From assembly GCA_034687125.1 (NCBI GenBank), contig JAQGBZ010000458.1:1-45715 (forward strand): a stretch of DNA of 45,715 bases. The letters run 5' to 3'. A program made the position numbers and the translations under genes. Below, in pieces: positions 35,301 to 44,925 of the stretch (its first letter is position 1; every line of letters starts with the position of its first letter). Origin of the DNA: Neelides folsomi (Eukaryota; Arthropoda; Collembola; Neelipleona; Neelidae). Under the pieces are notes generated by a model, which saw nothing but the letters and a program-made list of their open reading frames with translations, did no database searches and had not been told where the DNA came from.

Positions 35301-38300
35301 TTATAACAGGTGTGTGAACCCAAGAATCCTTAAGGAAAATATTAATTGACCCAACTTCCTCGTGAGTTCCTAAGCAACCCGGGTCAGTGTGGAAAACCAC
35401 AACGTTTTGAGCATCGCTTGGGTCAATTCGTTCCGCTTTAGAAATATTTAAAAAATATGGTCCAGCTGGATCCAAACCTACAATTAGCGGAATTGTTTTA
35501 TTATAATCACATCGGAGCATTTGCCCTGTTTTCCCGCTCAAGTGTGCTCCTAAAGAATGACCAATCAAAGTTAAACGATCGAATGATAAAATATTTTCAG
35601 TCACTAATTCGTTTATAAATTCAGATAGCCGTTCTGCCACAAATGGAATATTGGCTTTAGTTGGTCCGTAACAAAATCCGCCAAAGGATGTTGATTTCCA
35701 ATCCACAATAGCTATGAAATCATAAGTTGATGCCTGAAAAATATTATCATTTTAAACAAGTTAATTGATAGTTTTTAATTTATAATTAATAAAATATTTT
35801 ATAAAATATTATTAATTTTATTTACATTTTTCAAACTTTTAACCAACGGAGTGATCCAATCAGAATCAGAATTTGATTTCAGCCCATGTGTTATAAAAAC
35901 TCCTCATTTATAATTTGCATTATTTCCAAATCGAGAAACCCAATATTGATCTTCTTTTAATTCAATCTGGATATTGGCACTGTAATTTTGAAAAAGTTTC
36001 AAATCGTGATCGTTTATTTTATTAATTATTATAATTATTATTATTAAAATGAAAGTATTATAATTAGTTATAATTAAATATGTATACTACACTTATGGTT
36101 AGCTTATAGTTAATATATTTTAAATATATATATAATTTTTATGTATTTTCTAATTGTAAGTATCTGTACTTGTTTTCCAAAATCCAATTTTCCGTCGTCA
36201 TTGAGTCTCGAGTGTGAATCTTGACAAATGGATTTAGTCCAACATAATGTCGATCCCTGTTAATTAGCTAAATTAGTTAACTTATATCCATATTCAAAAT
36301 TTTATTTTATTAATTTTATTTCATATAAAATGAATCCATACGAGGTATAATAGCAATGAGAAATCCAATGACCAACAACTGATATTGTTACCACGGCTGC
36401 CAAAATTGAAATCCAGATAATAGAACAGCAACATTTCTGAAAATATAATTATGAATAATTTAATTAATATATAAAATTTCATATTTCAACATTATTGCAA
36501 AGTTAACTTTACATAAAAATAATTAAATTTTAAATAATACCGGGCAATCTTTCAAATAAGATATCTTTATTTAATTAAGTAAAAGTTAAATAACGAAAAC
36601 TTATTCAGCTCTTACTTGAAGGATTTTAACTCCTCGTTTGTGAGTTTAAAAAGATATAATAAAATTATATTTATCTCAAACTTTAATGTCAGCGAGAATA
36701 AACTTTTTCATATTCACATATATTATGTATTTAATTGTACATGCAACATATTGATATATGATCTAGTCCAATATATGTAATAACAGGTTAAGAAAGACAA
36801 TACTTTCGACTCTTATAACTAAATGTGATTAATTGTCAAAAATAGGTAGAGAATAATAACAGTAACAGATCCATTTTCCCTTAATCTTCCATCGTGTGAC
36901 CGTTGACACATTCTAACAATAAGGGAGATCCCGCCAACTCAGCATGTAAAGCAGATCGTTAAAATCTCAGACGACAAGGGTCACTAACAAATGAAGCGAA
37001 ATGATAAAACAAAAGCATGAGAAAAATGTCAAATTTCTGATCAATAAGCTTAAACTCTTTCAAGAACGTCAAGTTTTAAATAGGTGAAAAATTTCATGCT
37101 ACACTATACATTATGCTACACTATATTTAAATAATCATGCATAAATTGTACCACCATACATAATATGTATTACATGTATTAGGAACATACCGTAAAGTAT
37201 GTATTTTTGTCCCGGGATATCTTTCAAAATTCTACACCTTACCCCAGGATATATATCGATACCGGATATAATTCGATACCCGGATATCTTTAAATGAATG
37301 TTCGAATATAAACATAATTATTTAAAATTTTATTTAAAATTCTATGATTTATTCATATTCTGAACTTGAACCTTCTTAAGTTAAGATGAATTAAAGATTT
37401 ATTCAGAATTTAAAGCATTTTAAGTTAGGATGAATTAAAGAATTACTCACAATTGCTTTAAAATGTTGAAAATTAACGCAATTCTATATAAGACCCGGAC
37501 ATAATTTAATACCCGGATATATTTTAAAATCTCATGCCTCACCCCCGGACATAATTCGATACCGGATATAATTCGATACCCGGACAAAAATACATGCTTT
37601 ACGGTATGTAGACTATGTATATAGACTGTTTACTATATAACGTAGATTGTGTTAACTTTAAAACAACATGTCAATGGTGTTTTATATTGTAAGCAAATTG
37701 ATATTTTCTGATATGTGCCATATATTTGTATACAAGACATTATGGGTACTTATAAGCCTAAATAAACACTTACATAATAATTTAATAATAATAAATTATG
37801 AATACTACGTGTTTAATGTGGAATTTGCAGATAAACAATTTTTTCAATCTCAGCTTCCTTTTTTATTTTCTTCCCTTTTCCCATACATTAAATATTTACT
37901 TTTAATGTGGATGATCCTCTCCTCTTAAATCTCAGGATTTTCATTCCATTTTGAATTCCCCATATATGAATCATGACAATCATGAGTTTTAATTAAATAT
38001 GATATGAAAATATTTATGCCATTACTCTTTGTACATTAACATTATCTTACTTATTTAAGTCATCTTTTTACATAATAAATATTTACAATTTTCAAATAAA
38101 TTAACTATAAATCCTTATGGTTAATATAATGAAATGTGCATTTGCCATTTTTTGCAATTAATGTTCCTTTGTTCAGCAATTTAATTGAGGTTTTTTAATT
38201 TCAGGTGTTCACGTGTCTCATTTTGCTGATTATTTCCGTAACGGAGTTTGGCAGCCTTCGGATGTGGAGAATGAGTCTTTTGCAAGCATCATGGCCTGCA

Positions 38301-38719
38301 GGGGCGAATACGGAGTGGAAAATGTCAAAGATCCAATTCTCATTGACGTCGCCACTCCGATAGACCAATGGCCAAATGAAGGGAAAAGCTTAGAAGGAAA
38401 TTTGGATTTGCTCCTTTGCATTAACATGATTCACATCAGCGAATTTGAAGCAACGATCGGATTGTTCAAAGCAGCGAGAAAACTCCTCAAACCAACCACG
38501 GGGATTTTGGTCACTTATGGCCCATATTCACAAAATGGGTTCATTTCCCCTCAGTCGAATCTTCTTTTCCATCAGAGTCTCCAAATGAAGAATCCAAATT
38601 GGGGATTGAAGGATTTGAAGGAAATTGAAGATCTTGGGGTTCAAAATGGGCTTACATTAAATTCTGTAATTCCAATGCCTGCAAACAACTTTACTCTCAT
38701 TTTTAAGCGAAATCCATAA
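32362..38719 (+). CDS. METTL26: METTL26-like methyltransferase (2 exons, 5.7-kb intron)
   Basis: Exons 32362-32473 and 38205-38719 join with the glycine codon split (TAT G | GT GTT), giving 208 residues, the family length. Exon 1 reads ASERNKGPILNVLKG and ALEIASGYG, the usual S-adenosylmethionine-binding loop (E-x-A-S-G-x-G). Exon 2 continues VHVSHFADYF, WQPSDVENESF, LDLLLCINMIHIS, KLLKPTTGILVTYGPY, PQSNLLFHQSLQMKNPNWGL and MPANNFTLIFKRN, matching METTL26 (UPF0585) to its end. The fold is a class I methyltransferase. Its substrate is not established to my knowledge. The single intron of 5731 bases is extreme beside the 60-200-base introns elsewhere. It contains two opposite-strand lipase copies and several transposable elements. 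Confidence 0.94.
32633..33090 (-). pseudogene. 5'-truncated pancreatic-lipase-like copy
   Basis: From NISKAERLDPSDAQNVVVFH to the hydrophobic C-terminus (SLFLIIGAIILNL) it parallels the last exon of the copy at 34993-35733, with many substitutions. Homology stops just upstream of NISKAER. There is no GHSLG nucleophile, no GLDPAGP and no upstream exon. Immediately beyond 33105 the sequence resumes similarity to 36560 onward, which is upstream of the other copy's exons. A single internal deletion of about 1.1 kb therefore explains the truncation. The frame itself is open, so decay may be recent, or the piece may be expressed as a fragment. Confidence 0.8.
33110..33430. repeat. Upstream flank of lipase duplication, copy A (partner 36560-37030)
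   Basis: Shares with 36560-37030 the words gaaaacttattca, ataacagatccattt, gttgacacatt, cccgccaactca, catgtaaag, gttaaaatctcaga and gacaagggtca in the same order. It shows the tandem duplication carried lipase upstream DNA as well as exons. A second shared block is 34790-34890 with 37855-37960 (gtggatgatcctctcctctt). Confidence 0.8.
33551..33582. repeat. 32-bp perfect palindrome with TA core
   Basis: gtatggtatatat continues as alternating TA and closes atatataccatac, so the whole is its own reverse complement. A TA microsatellite with palindromic flanks is the simplest reading. Confidence 0.85.
33668..34709 (-). mobile_element. Decayed hAT transposon with perfect 8-bp target duplication
   Basis: The ends are perfect inverted repeats of 21 bases beginning cagggctgtgaagtttaggt. 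The 8-base word attattac lies immediately outside both ends (33660-33667 and 34710-34717), the hAT signature. On the minus strand, 33833-34060 encodes a relic of the hAT C-terminal dimerisation domain: FKFALLTSVDVEWSFSMHKS, then FTTENLSL, where intact transposases have SVDVERSFS. The catalytic part is absent, so the copy is non-autonomous. A Tc1-like element is inserted within it at 34223-34474. Confidence 0.92.
34223..34474 (-). mobile_element. Tc1-like miniature element keeping a transposase N-terminus
   Basis: Ends are caaagggtgaaaatagaaaa and, inverted from the right, cagggtgaaaagagaaaaaa. Both then continue to acgct, and TA flanks each side. From 34344 on the minus strand it encodes MGRKKIDPKVEGMVVAFHKS and SYSQREIVEILKA, the first helix-turn-helix of Tc1 transposases. 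The frame then runs straight into the terminal repeat. It is therefore an internal-deletion derivative that keeps about 33 transposase codons. It is nested inside the hAT element. Confidence 0.88.
34993..36436 (-). pseudogene. Pancreatic-lipase-like gene with in-frame TGA
   Basis: Minus-strand exons are 36342-36436, 36170-36256, 35826-35979 and 34993-35733, in phase throughout; the first coding exon is not found. The first piece is a membrane anchor or signal (CCCSIIWISILAAVVTISVV). Then come YVGLNPFVKIHTRDSMTTEN, ELKEDQYWVSRFGNNANYK, GVFITHGLKSNSDSDWI, the nucleophile GHSLGAH, the acid in GLDPAGP, PGCLGTHEEVG and a candidate histidine in IEHSIG. A hydrophobic C-terminus could be a second anchor. 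A TGA at 35906-35904 interrupts the frame just before GVFITHG, in the best conserved part of the exon. Otherwise the gene looks healthy, so a recent pseudogene, a polymorphism or a sequencing error are all possible. Members of this family hydrolyse triacylglycerols or phospholipids. The gene lies entirely within METTL26 intron 1. Confidence 0.8.
36560..37030. repeat. Upstream flank of lipase duplication, copy B
   Basis: Partner of 33110-33430. It sits directly upstream of the four-exon lipase copy and probably includes its promoter and missing first exon. Block 37855-37960, near METTL26 exon 2, matches 34790-34890 and marks the far end of the duplicated unit. Confidence 0.8.
37190..37604. mobile_element. 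415-bp MITE with subterminal tandem repeats
   Basis: The left end ccgtaaagtatgtatttttg and the inverted right end ccgtaaagcatgtatttttg differ at one base, and TA flanks each side (37188-37189, 37605-37606). Just inside each end is a cluster of gatacccggatat / ccggatataattcgatac variants, present on both sides. No coding sequence is visible. Subterminal repeats of this kind are typical transposase-binding arrays. The ends differ from the CAGGGTG family, so it is a separate element type. Confidence 0.85.
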
Positions 38720-38911
38720 AGGATATAATTGAAATTTGTTTGATTGATATTAATTATGTACCTATATAATTATTTAATTATTTGATATATAATAAAATTT
38801 GAAATTACAATTTAAAACGTGGAAAATCTTTTTACATATTTCATTGATTAATATAATTATATTTAGTTAAGTATAATAACTAAATATGTATTGTTATATG
38901 ATGATAAGTAT

Positions 38912-39180
38912 GTGACGAGTAAGAGGATACGTGGATGATAGGTTAATTGAATAGAGAGGGAATTAAAAAGAACTGTCTAATTTATTCAGAGTTTAGTGAA
39001 AGATTTTTAGGGCTGACACGGGCGTAACTTAATACGCACTGTGAAAGTGAGACGACAGTACCCGGGGTCCTAGTATCGATGAGTCTTGTTGCAGCGGTTC
39101 CTCCTCCTGCTTGATAGCCGGTCCTTTGCTCCTTCAGTCACTGTCCCGATTCGTACAATTTCGGGCATTTTTATACTTTT
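38912..39180 (-). repeat. GC-rich block, possibly part of a solo LTR
   Basis: The block is conspicuously GC-rich (for example cagtacccggggtcctagta) in very AT-rich DNA. Read on the minus strand it contains aataaa (39 to 90 bases from the end) and finishes gtatcctcttactcgtcaca. That resembles the 3' end of a Ty3-type long terminal repeat. I could not find the other end or a target duplication. The remaining sequence from 38720 to 40612 holds the small items listed separately and otherwise nothing. Confidence 0.3.
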
Positions 39181-39414
39181 TTTTCACAATTATTTTTAGC
39201 AAAGTTACAATTGTTTGCGTGTACAATAGAAGGTCATGAACTTTCACTTTCATTAAGATGTGTATTAAATAGATATTTTTGGGTTGTTGATTATGTACAT
39301 GAAGGTCTCCTTTTACCGTAATTTATGAAGGGTGCCTATTTCTAATTGAGGTTAAAAGGGGTTGTTTATAAGTAATAAAACTATACTTATATTAGGTATC
39401 TTTAAATATATTCT

Positions 39415-39450
39415 AATATTACCTATGTATATACATACATAGGTAATATT
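39415..39450. repeat. Perfect 16-bp inverted repeat, 4-base loop
   Basis: aatattacctatgtat, then atac, then the exact reverse complement atacataggtaatatt. It could form a stable hairpin or cruciform. No terminal motif or target duplication links it to a transposon. Confidence 0.9.
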
Positions 39451-39817
39451 ATTTATTTATTATTTATTTTATATTTATTATTTATTTCTTTTATATCCTT
39501 TATATACATAAATACATAAATTCTGTAACATGTATCACAATTGAGTTACGAATTTATTCCCCAGTTTACATTTAAATGGCATTCGGTCGCCAAAAAATTC
39601 AAATTATGAACAGAATATAGTTGATTATAAAATTAATTTCTCATTTCGAACTAAATATTCCAATTAAAATGTTTATTCTTTTAATCTCTTTATCATTCAA
39701 TTTTTTCTTTATATTTGACAGAAAATAATCATTTATTTAATTAAATAATAACTAAATAAGTTTAAGAACTTTAAAAATAATCACAGAAGTCGTACGTAAA
39801 ATTTAATTAAAGCTAAT

Positions 39818-39940
39818 TCTTTTTACTACTTTCTTCGTTTGTTTGATAATGAAGAAATTCCTCTTCACTATCGGTACCAGACTCTAACTCAACTTCATTT
39901 TTGCTATCTTCATCATCATTATCAAATTTAATGATTACTG
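39818..39940 (-). pseudogene. Orphan acidic C-terminal coding piece
   Basis: On the minus strand the frame reads VIIKFDNDDEDSKNEVELES, then GTDSEEEFLHYQTNEESSKKN and a TAG. The composition is unlike random AT-rich sequence. It resembles the acidic, Ser-rich end of a nuclear or transposase-like protein. A possible acceptor (ATCAG) precedes it, but no partner exon is recognisable to the right, where an imperfect palindrome (39945-39995) and a decayed element follow. It is probably a relic. Confidence 0.3.
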
Positions 39941-40019
39941 GGCTGATTCATATGTATTTAAATGCGTGAAAATCTTTACACTCATTTAAATACATATTTT
40001 AAAATTCACTGAACTGCCC

Positions 40020-40180
40020 GTAACCATACTTTTACATATTGTTTAGAAATGGTGTATAAAGATGTCTGCCAAATTTGTTGGGATCTTGTTCCAAATTTGT
40101 GGGGAACACTAAAAAAACCGCGAGTTTTAAATTGTAATGTATTAGGATAGGCTGAAATAGTGCGCGGGGTGGCAAATTTA
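40020..40180. mobile_element. Decayed single arm of the 402-bp foldback element
   Basis: Shares with the right arm of 26518-26919 the words catattgtttagaaa, atgtctgcca, gtggggaacact and gtgtattaggatag-like sequence in the same order, ending at ggtggcaaattta. There is no opposite arm. Confidence 0.75.
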
Positions 40181-40612
40181 TGTACATGATTCTTTTAATG
40201 TGTAAATTTCAAGCCGTTAGAATTTTTAGTTGTTGAACATTATCAAAATTTTATTATTTATTAGCACTCGAAATCGTACTTTATACATATTGTGAAATTG
40301 TGATATCAAACGCTATCAAGACAGCGGAAACGAATATCCAGATAACAAATATTAAATTCCACGATAAAACTTCAGTCTTTTATATATTCAAATTTGAAAT
40401 AATGGGTGGTTGTAACTGGTTTTTATATTATCAATCAAAGTACTTGTTTTAGATAAATTCTAAAATGATAAAACACTTATGGTATTTTATATTTCAATTC
40501 CTTGGACGAATTTATTTCATTTCTCTCAGAGTTTCCAGTTATTCCTCATATAAAAATTAACTCCATTTCAACTAGTTTTTTTTAAATTGCAATAATTTAT
40601 TTATTATTTCAA

Positions 40613-43600
40613 ATGGACACTTCAAATCAAGGTAATTTTTTATATATATACATGTTATTATTATTAATATATTAATATTCTAACCTAGTTATAAGTAAAT
40701 TACAATAGTATTAACTATTTTTTGGTATATTGCTAAATTTGCTTAATCTTTAGAACTTATCCTTAATTGGGCCACGATTATTGCCAATGTCCACTATAAA
40801 CAAAACGAGGTGGAAACATTTTTTATAAATTTAAATTTACCACACCTTTATGAAGATAACAAAAATAAAAATAGAGTTGTCGCCTATAACAATGCCATTA
40901 ATGCATGGTACAAAAGCAAACCTCTAAACCATACAAAAAATCTGAAAATGAATTTAATTACAATTTTGATAAAAATGGGATGGAATCACGTGTCTGGCAA
41001 AATTTCTGGAATTTCAATAAATGACCAAATAAGCGAGAATCTGTGGAATGTTCCTCCAAAATTGGCGAATTTCACAGGAAGAGAAAAATATTTAAAGAAA
41101 ATTGATGAAATATTTGAGCAAGAAAGGCCGTTTGCTCTTATTTCTGCGTTTGTTGGAATGGGAGGAATTGGAAAATCTTCTCTGATTTCTGAATACATTT
41201 GGAGAAACGTACAAAATTATAAAAGGATTGTTTGGTTTAATGCGGATCCAAATGATAAATCGGTTGACAAAGAATTCCTTAAATTCGGAAAAGAACTTCA
41301 TATCATTGATGAGGTAAATAAAGATATTTTAAATGCAACAAAGAAAGATGAAGATATTTGTGAAATTGTCAAATGGTTTGAAAATACGGAAACTGATTGG
41401 CTGATTGTATTTGACAATGTTGAAAGATCAGAATCAATTAAAAAATTAATACCAAGAAAGAAGGGTAAAGTTTTAGTAAGTTCAAGAAATCTCTTGTTTG
41501 AAGTTGAAAATAGAATAGAAATAAATCAATTTGGACTTGAAGATGTGATTAATTATTTAAAGTCAAAAAAACTCGTTCACCAAGAGATTAAAAATGAAAA
41601 AGAAATTGTTGAAAAATTCGCAACTCGGCTTGATTTTCATCCACATGCAATATCAGCAGCTATGACATATATCGATATAATGAAAATCGACTTAAATAAA
41701 TATGTCGAAACTTATGATCTGAATTTAAATTTAATCGAAAAATCAATTTCATATTTAAAGAAAAATTATTTTATTGAATCTCTCAAACATACATTTACTA
41801 ATATTTTAATTTCTGTTAGAGAAATTCATGACAATAATAAACAAGCTTTTGATGTGTTGAATCAATGTGCGTTTTTATTGCCGAATAAAATCCCTAGAAT
41901 TATATTTGAAGATGACGTTTTCGAAATACTTCTAAAATATTCAATGATTTCATTGGAAGATCAAAACTTTATTTTTATTAATCGTCTTGTACGGCAAACA
42001 TTATTATTTAAAATATATGGAAAGTATACAAAGGATGAAGATTTAGAAATGTAATAAATATATCAAATTATTATTATTAGATTACCATATATATTATATT
42101 AAATTAATATATGAAATATATAAAATAGTTAATTTTATATAATTTTTCTTAGGTATCCTGAAAACAAATCAAAAGAAGTCCTTGATAAAGCATATGAAAT
42201 GATTGACAAACATTATCCTTTGGAAAGAATAACTGAAAGTAGTTTGATTTTAAAATCAAATTTATTGCCACACTATGAATCCTTGAATATTTACAATAGT
42301 AAAATTAACGGCATTAGTTTACAGATCGTTGTTTTGCCCGAACGTTTTCAAATAAAAAACTATAAATTTAGACAACTAGACAAATTTCTAAGAATTCTCC
42401 AAAATGAACAAACGAAAATTAAAAAAATTGAAACTCAAAATTCTACAGAAAATCGAATTATTGACGGTCTTAAATATTTTGAATTATCTTGCCAATGTGA
42501 TAAGGAAGATTTCGAAAGTGTGGTTAAGAATTTACAAAAAAGTTTAAATATATTCCAAAATATTTTGAATGAAGATCATGAATTAATTATGGAAATTAAT
42601 TATCTTCTTTCTTTTCAATACCGAAGAAATTGGATAGTTCATAACGACAATAATTCTAAATTAAAAGCAGAATATCACGAAAGTTTATTTGAATTTAGTT
42701 TGTTTACAAGATACAATCTTGCACGTGCGTATTATTTTGAAACAAGAAGAAATCCCGATGATTTTAACAAGCGAAATGAAATCTTATTTAATTATTCTCA
42801 AGTATTAAATATACAGAAAAACATGTTAAGAAAAGGTATTATTATTAACCTAATAAATTTTTTCTTTAATATAAATATTTGTCTTTTAACATTTTCGTTT
42901 GATTTCCAGAATGGATTTTAATTATTGGTGATCTTTTGTCAATAAAGCATAATAATATTGAAGACTTTTGTTTGTTATACTCAAAATTGTTTGGATTTGA
43001 ATTAAACAAAAATATTATTAAACAAGAGAATATGATCTATTTGGATTTATATTATAATTTACTTCTCAAGTGGGCCAATGAAAGAGAAACTGGAATCTCA
43101 ATACATTTTATATTAATTGAAATATTGCGACATGATTTAAAATGGACAAATTTCGTAGAATCAATTCCAGTAATAAATAATTTTATACTAATTCAAATAT
43201 ATAAAATATAACTATTAATATTACATACATAAATAAATTTAACATATAAATATTTTAGAATAAATGGATACCTAAGAAAAATCCCAACGTTCAATTGAGA
43301 AACAAAATGATAAGCAAAGTGTTCAGCAAAAGTGAAGGATTAGAATTGGAATTTATAAACGAAATGAAATTCGACCAAAAGAAGTTTGTTAAAATAATGA
43401 GCCAAAATGACATTATATTAAATGATAAAGACTTAATTAATTATATTCTAAACATTGCAGCTGAATTAGAATTATTTGAACTTGTTAAATATTTTATTGA
43501 AAATGGAACAAAATATTTATTTGAAAGTAATTTTAAACCACTAGAAATTGCAATAAAAAATGATTCAATAGAGTTGATAAACTATATCTTAGGAAGTGGG

Positions 43601-44017
43601 GCAATGATTGAGATTATAAATATGGATAAAACCCTTTTAAGCGAATCATTATATAATGCCTGTCAAAACGGAAATTTAGAAATTGTAAGGTTATTAATAG
43701 AAAAACTTAACGAAGTCAACGTAGTTGTTGATAAAGAATGTTCATTACATGTAGTTTCAAAGTTGGGTTATGAAGATATTGTGGAGTTACTTTTGGAATA
43801 TGGAGCGAATTTTGAATATCAACAAGATAATTCTAGACCTTTACATTTTGCGTCAAAATATGGACATTCAGAAGTTGTAAAAATACTTTTAGAAAAAGGA
43901 GCAAAAATTGATGTTTTAAGTAAAGATAATTGGACTTGTTTACATTTTGCGTCAAGATATGGACATTCAGAAGTTGTAAAAATACTTTTAGAAAAAGGAG
44001 CAAAAATTAAGTTGTAA
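40613..44017 (+). CDS. Death-like / NB-ARC / TPR-like / death-like / ankyrin STAND protein
   Basis: Exons 40613-40631, 40754-42050, 42153-42835, 42910-43169 and 43259-44017 join in phase, 1005 residues. Residues 7-95 are all-helical with a death-domain-like end (AYNNAINAWYKSK, LKMNLITILIKMGWNHVSGK). Residues about 105-400 are an NB-ARC NTPase: entry motif NFTGREKYLKKI, P-loop GMGGIGKSS (141-149), Walker B WLIVFDNV (222-229), sensor KVLVSSRN (245-252), and HPHAISAA where plant and animal relatives have GLPLA. Residues 440-665 are helical and TPR-like (NLQKSLNIFQNILNEDHELI). Residues 667-753 form a second death-like fold (YYNLLLKWANERETG, FILIEILRHDLKWTNFVES). The rest is ankyrin repeats, the last two encoded by a perfect 99-nt period. 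APAF1- and NLR-type STAND proteins use this plan to sense a ligand, oligomerise and recruit death-fold partners. Ankyrins in place of WD40 or LRR are the likely sensor. Death-fold calls are by eye. Confidence 0.85.
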
Positions 44018-44211
44018 TTAATGATAATTGGACTCCTTTACATTATGCGTCGAAATATAGACATTTAGATGTTTTTAAAATACTTTTAGAAAAAGAAGAA
44101 AAAATTGATGTTTTAGATAAAGATAATTGAACTCCTTTACATAATGGTTTATATTTTGCCACGAAAAATGAACATTCAGAAATTCTAAAATTACTTTCAC
44201 AAAACAAATAA
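43841..44211 (+). repeat. Tandem 99-nt ankyrin-coding repeats
   Basis: Units begin at 43841, 43940, 44038 and 44137, each at the codons for LH(F/Y)A or equivalent. Spacing is 99, 98 and 99. The first two are nearly identical over their whole length (tatggacattcagaagttgt in both). The 98 shows a one-base loss in the second unit. Confidence 0.95.
44018..44211 (+). pseudogene. Decayed continuation of the ankyrin array
   Basis: After the stop at 44017 a shifted frame continues the ankyrin pattern: DNWTPLHYASKYRHLDVFKI, then LLEKEEKIDVLDKDN. It is then broken by a TGA at 44128-44130 where the other units have TGG, and resumes TPLH, FATKNEHSEILKLLSQNK to a TAA at 44211. One base lost around 44008 (ATT AAG for ATT GAT G) causes the shift. 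The gene once had at least two more repeats. From 44212 to 44690 I see nothing. Confidence 0.85.
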
Positions 44212-44694
44212 ATAAAAAGTGATAATTTAAATAATACATATGAATTTTATTTTGCAATATTTCAGGATTGATATTTTGAAGTTATTATGGTTTAATTTAT
44301 TGAGTTTTTAATTGCTGTTTTTGCCAATTACTAGTCAAACTTAATTTTTTATTTATATATTTAAATATCCATTATTTTATTAAATTAAAGATTATATTTA
44401 AGTATTAAAGTAATTAATTAAATTTTGTTTTAAATGGAATTATTTATAACGTTTTTTAATAATTTAATTAAATATTTAATTCTTTAAATAACGTTAGATG
44501 GTAAAATCATGTAAATCACACTATTAGAAAATCGGTAAAATAAAGATTTTATATTATTAGAAATTGTAAATTATTGATTTTCACATTGATTCCCTGTATA
44601 AATTAATTATAAACGGGTGATTATAAAACTATTTAAAAAATGGCATTGCCAACATAAACAAGTTATCGGCTACATTTTATAATTGGGAAATTTT

Positions 44695-44850
44695 AGCCAT
44701 TTTCTGGCTATCCAGGATACCAAAGCCCGTTTTCGGGCTATCATAGCCCGTTTTCTGACTATTGTTGCCCGAATTCAGGCTACCATAGCCTGTTTCGGGC
44801 TACCCGAAACCGTATTTTACCCATCATCTGGACCTTGACCTTTATTTGGC
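44695..44850. repeat. GC-rich degenerate tandem repeat, about 21 bp
   Basis: Units such as gggctatcatagcccgtttt, gactattgttgcccgaattc and aggctaccatagcctgtttc repeat about six times. Each contains a small inverted repeat (gggcta...tagccc). A related phrase occurs at 1-75. Confidence 0.8.
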
Positions 44851-44925
44851 AATAAAAATAAATAAATCTCGAATAATTATAACTGATATGAAAGAAATAT
44901 TGTAATTATAGACATAGTTTTAACA

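Noticed and set aside
38912..39370. Complete solo LTR with 4-base AGTA duplication
   Set aside because: The proposed far end is TATA rather than the expected CA dinucleotide, and the match is too short to trust; only a possible LTR fragment is listed.
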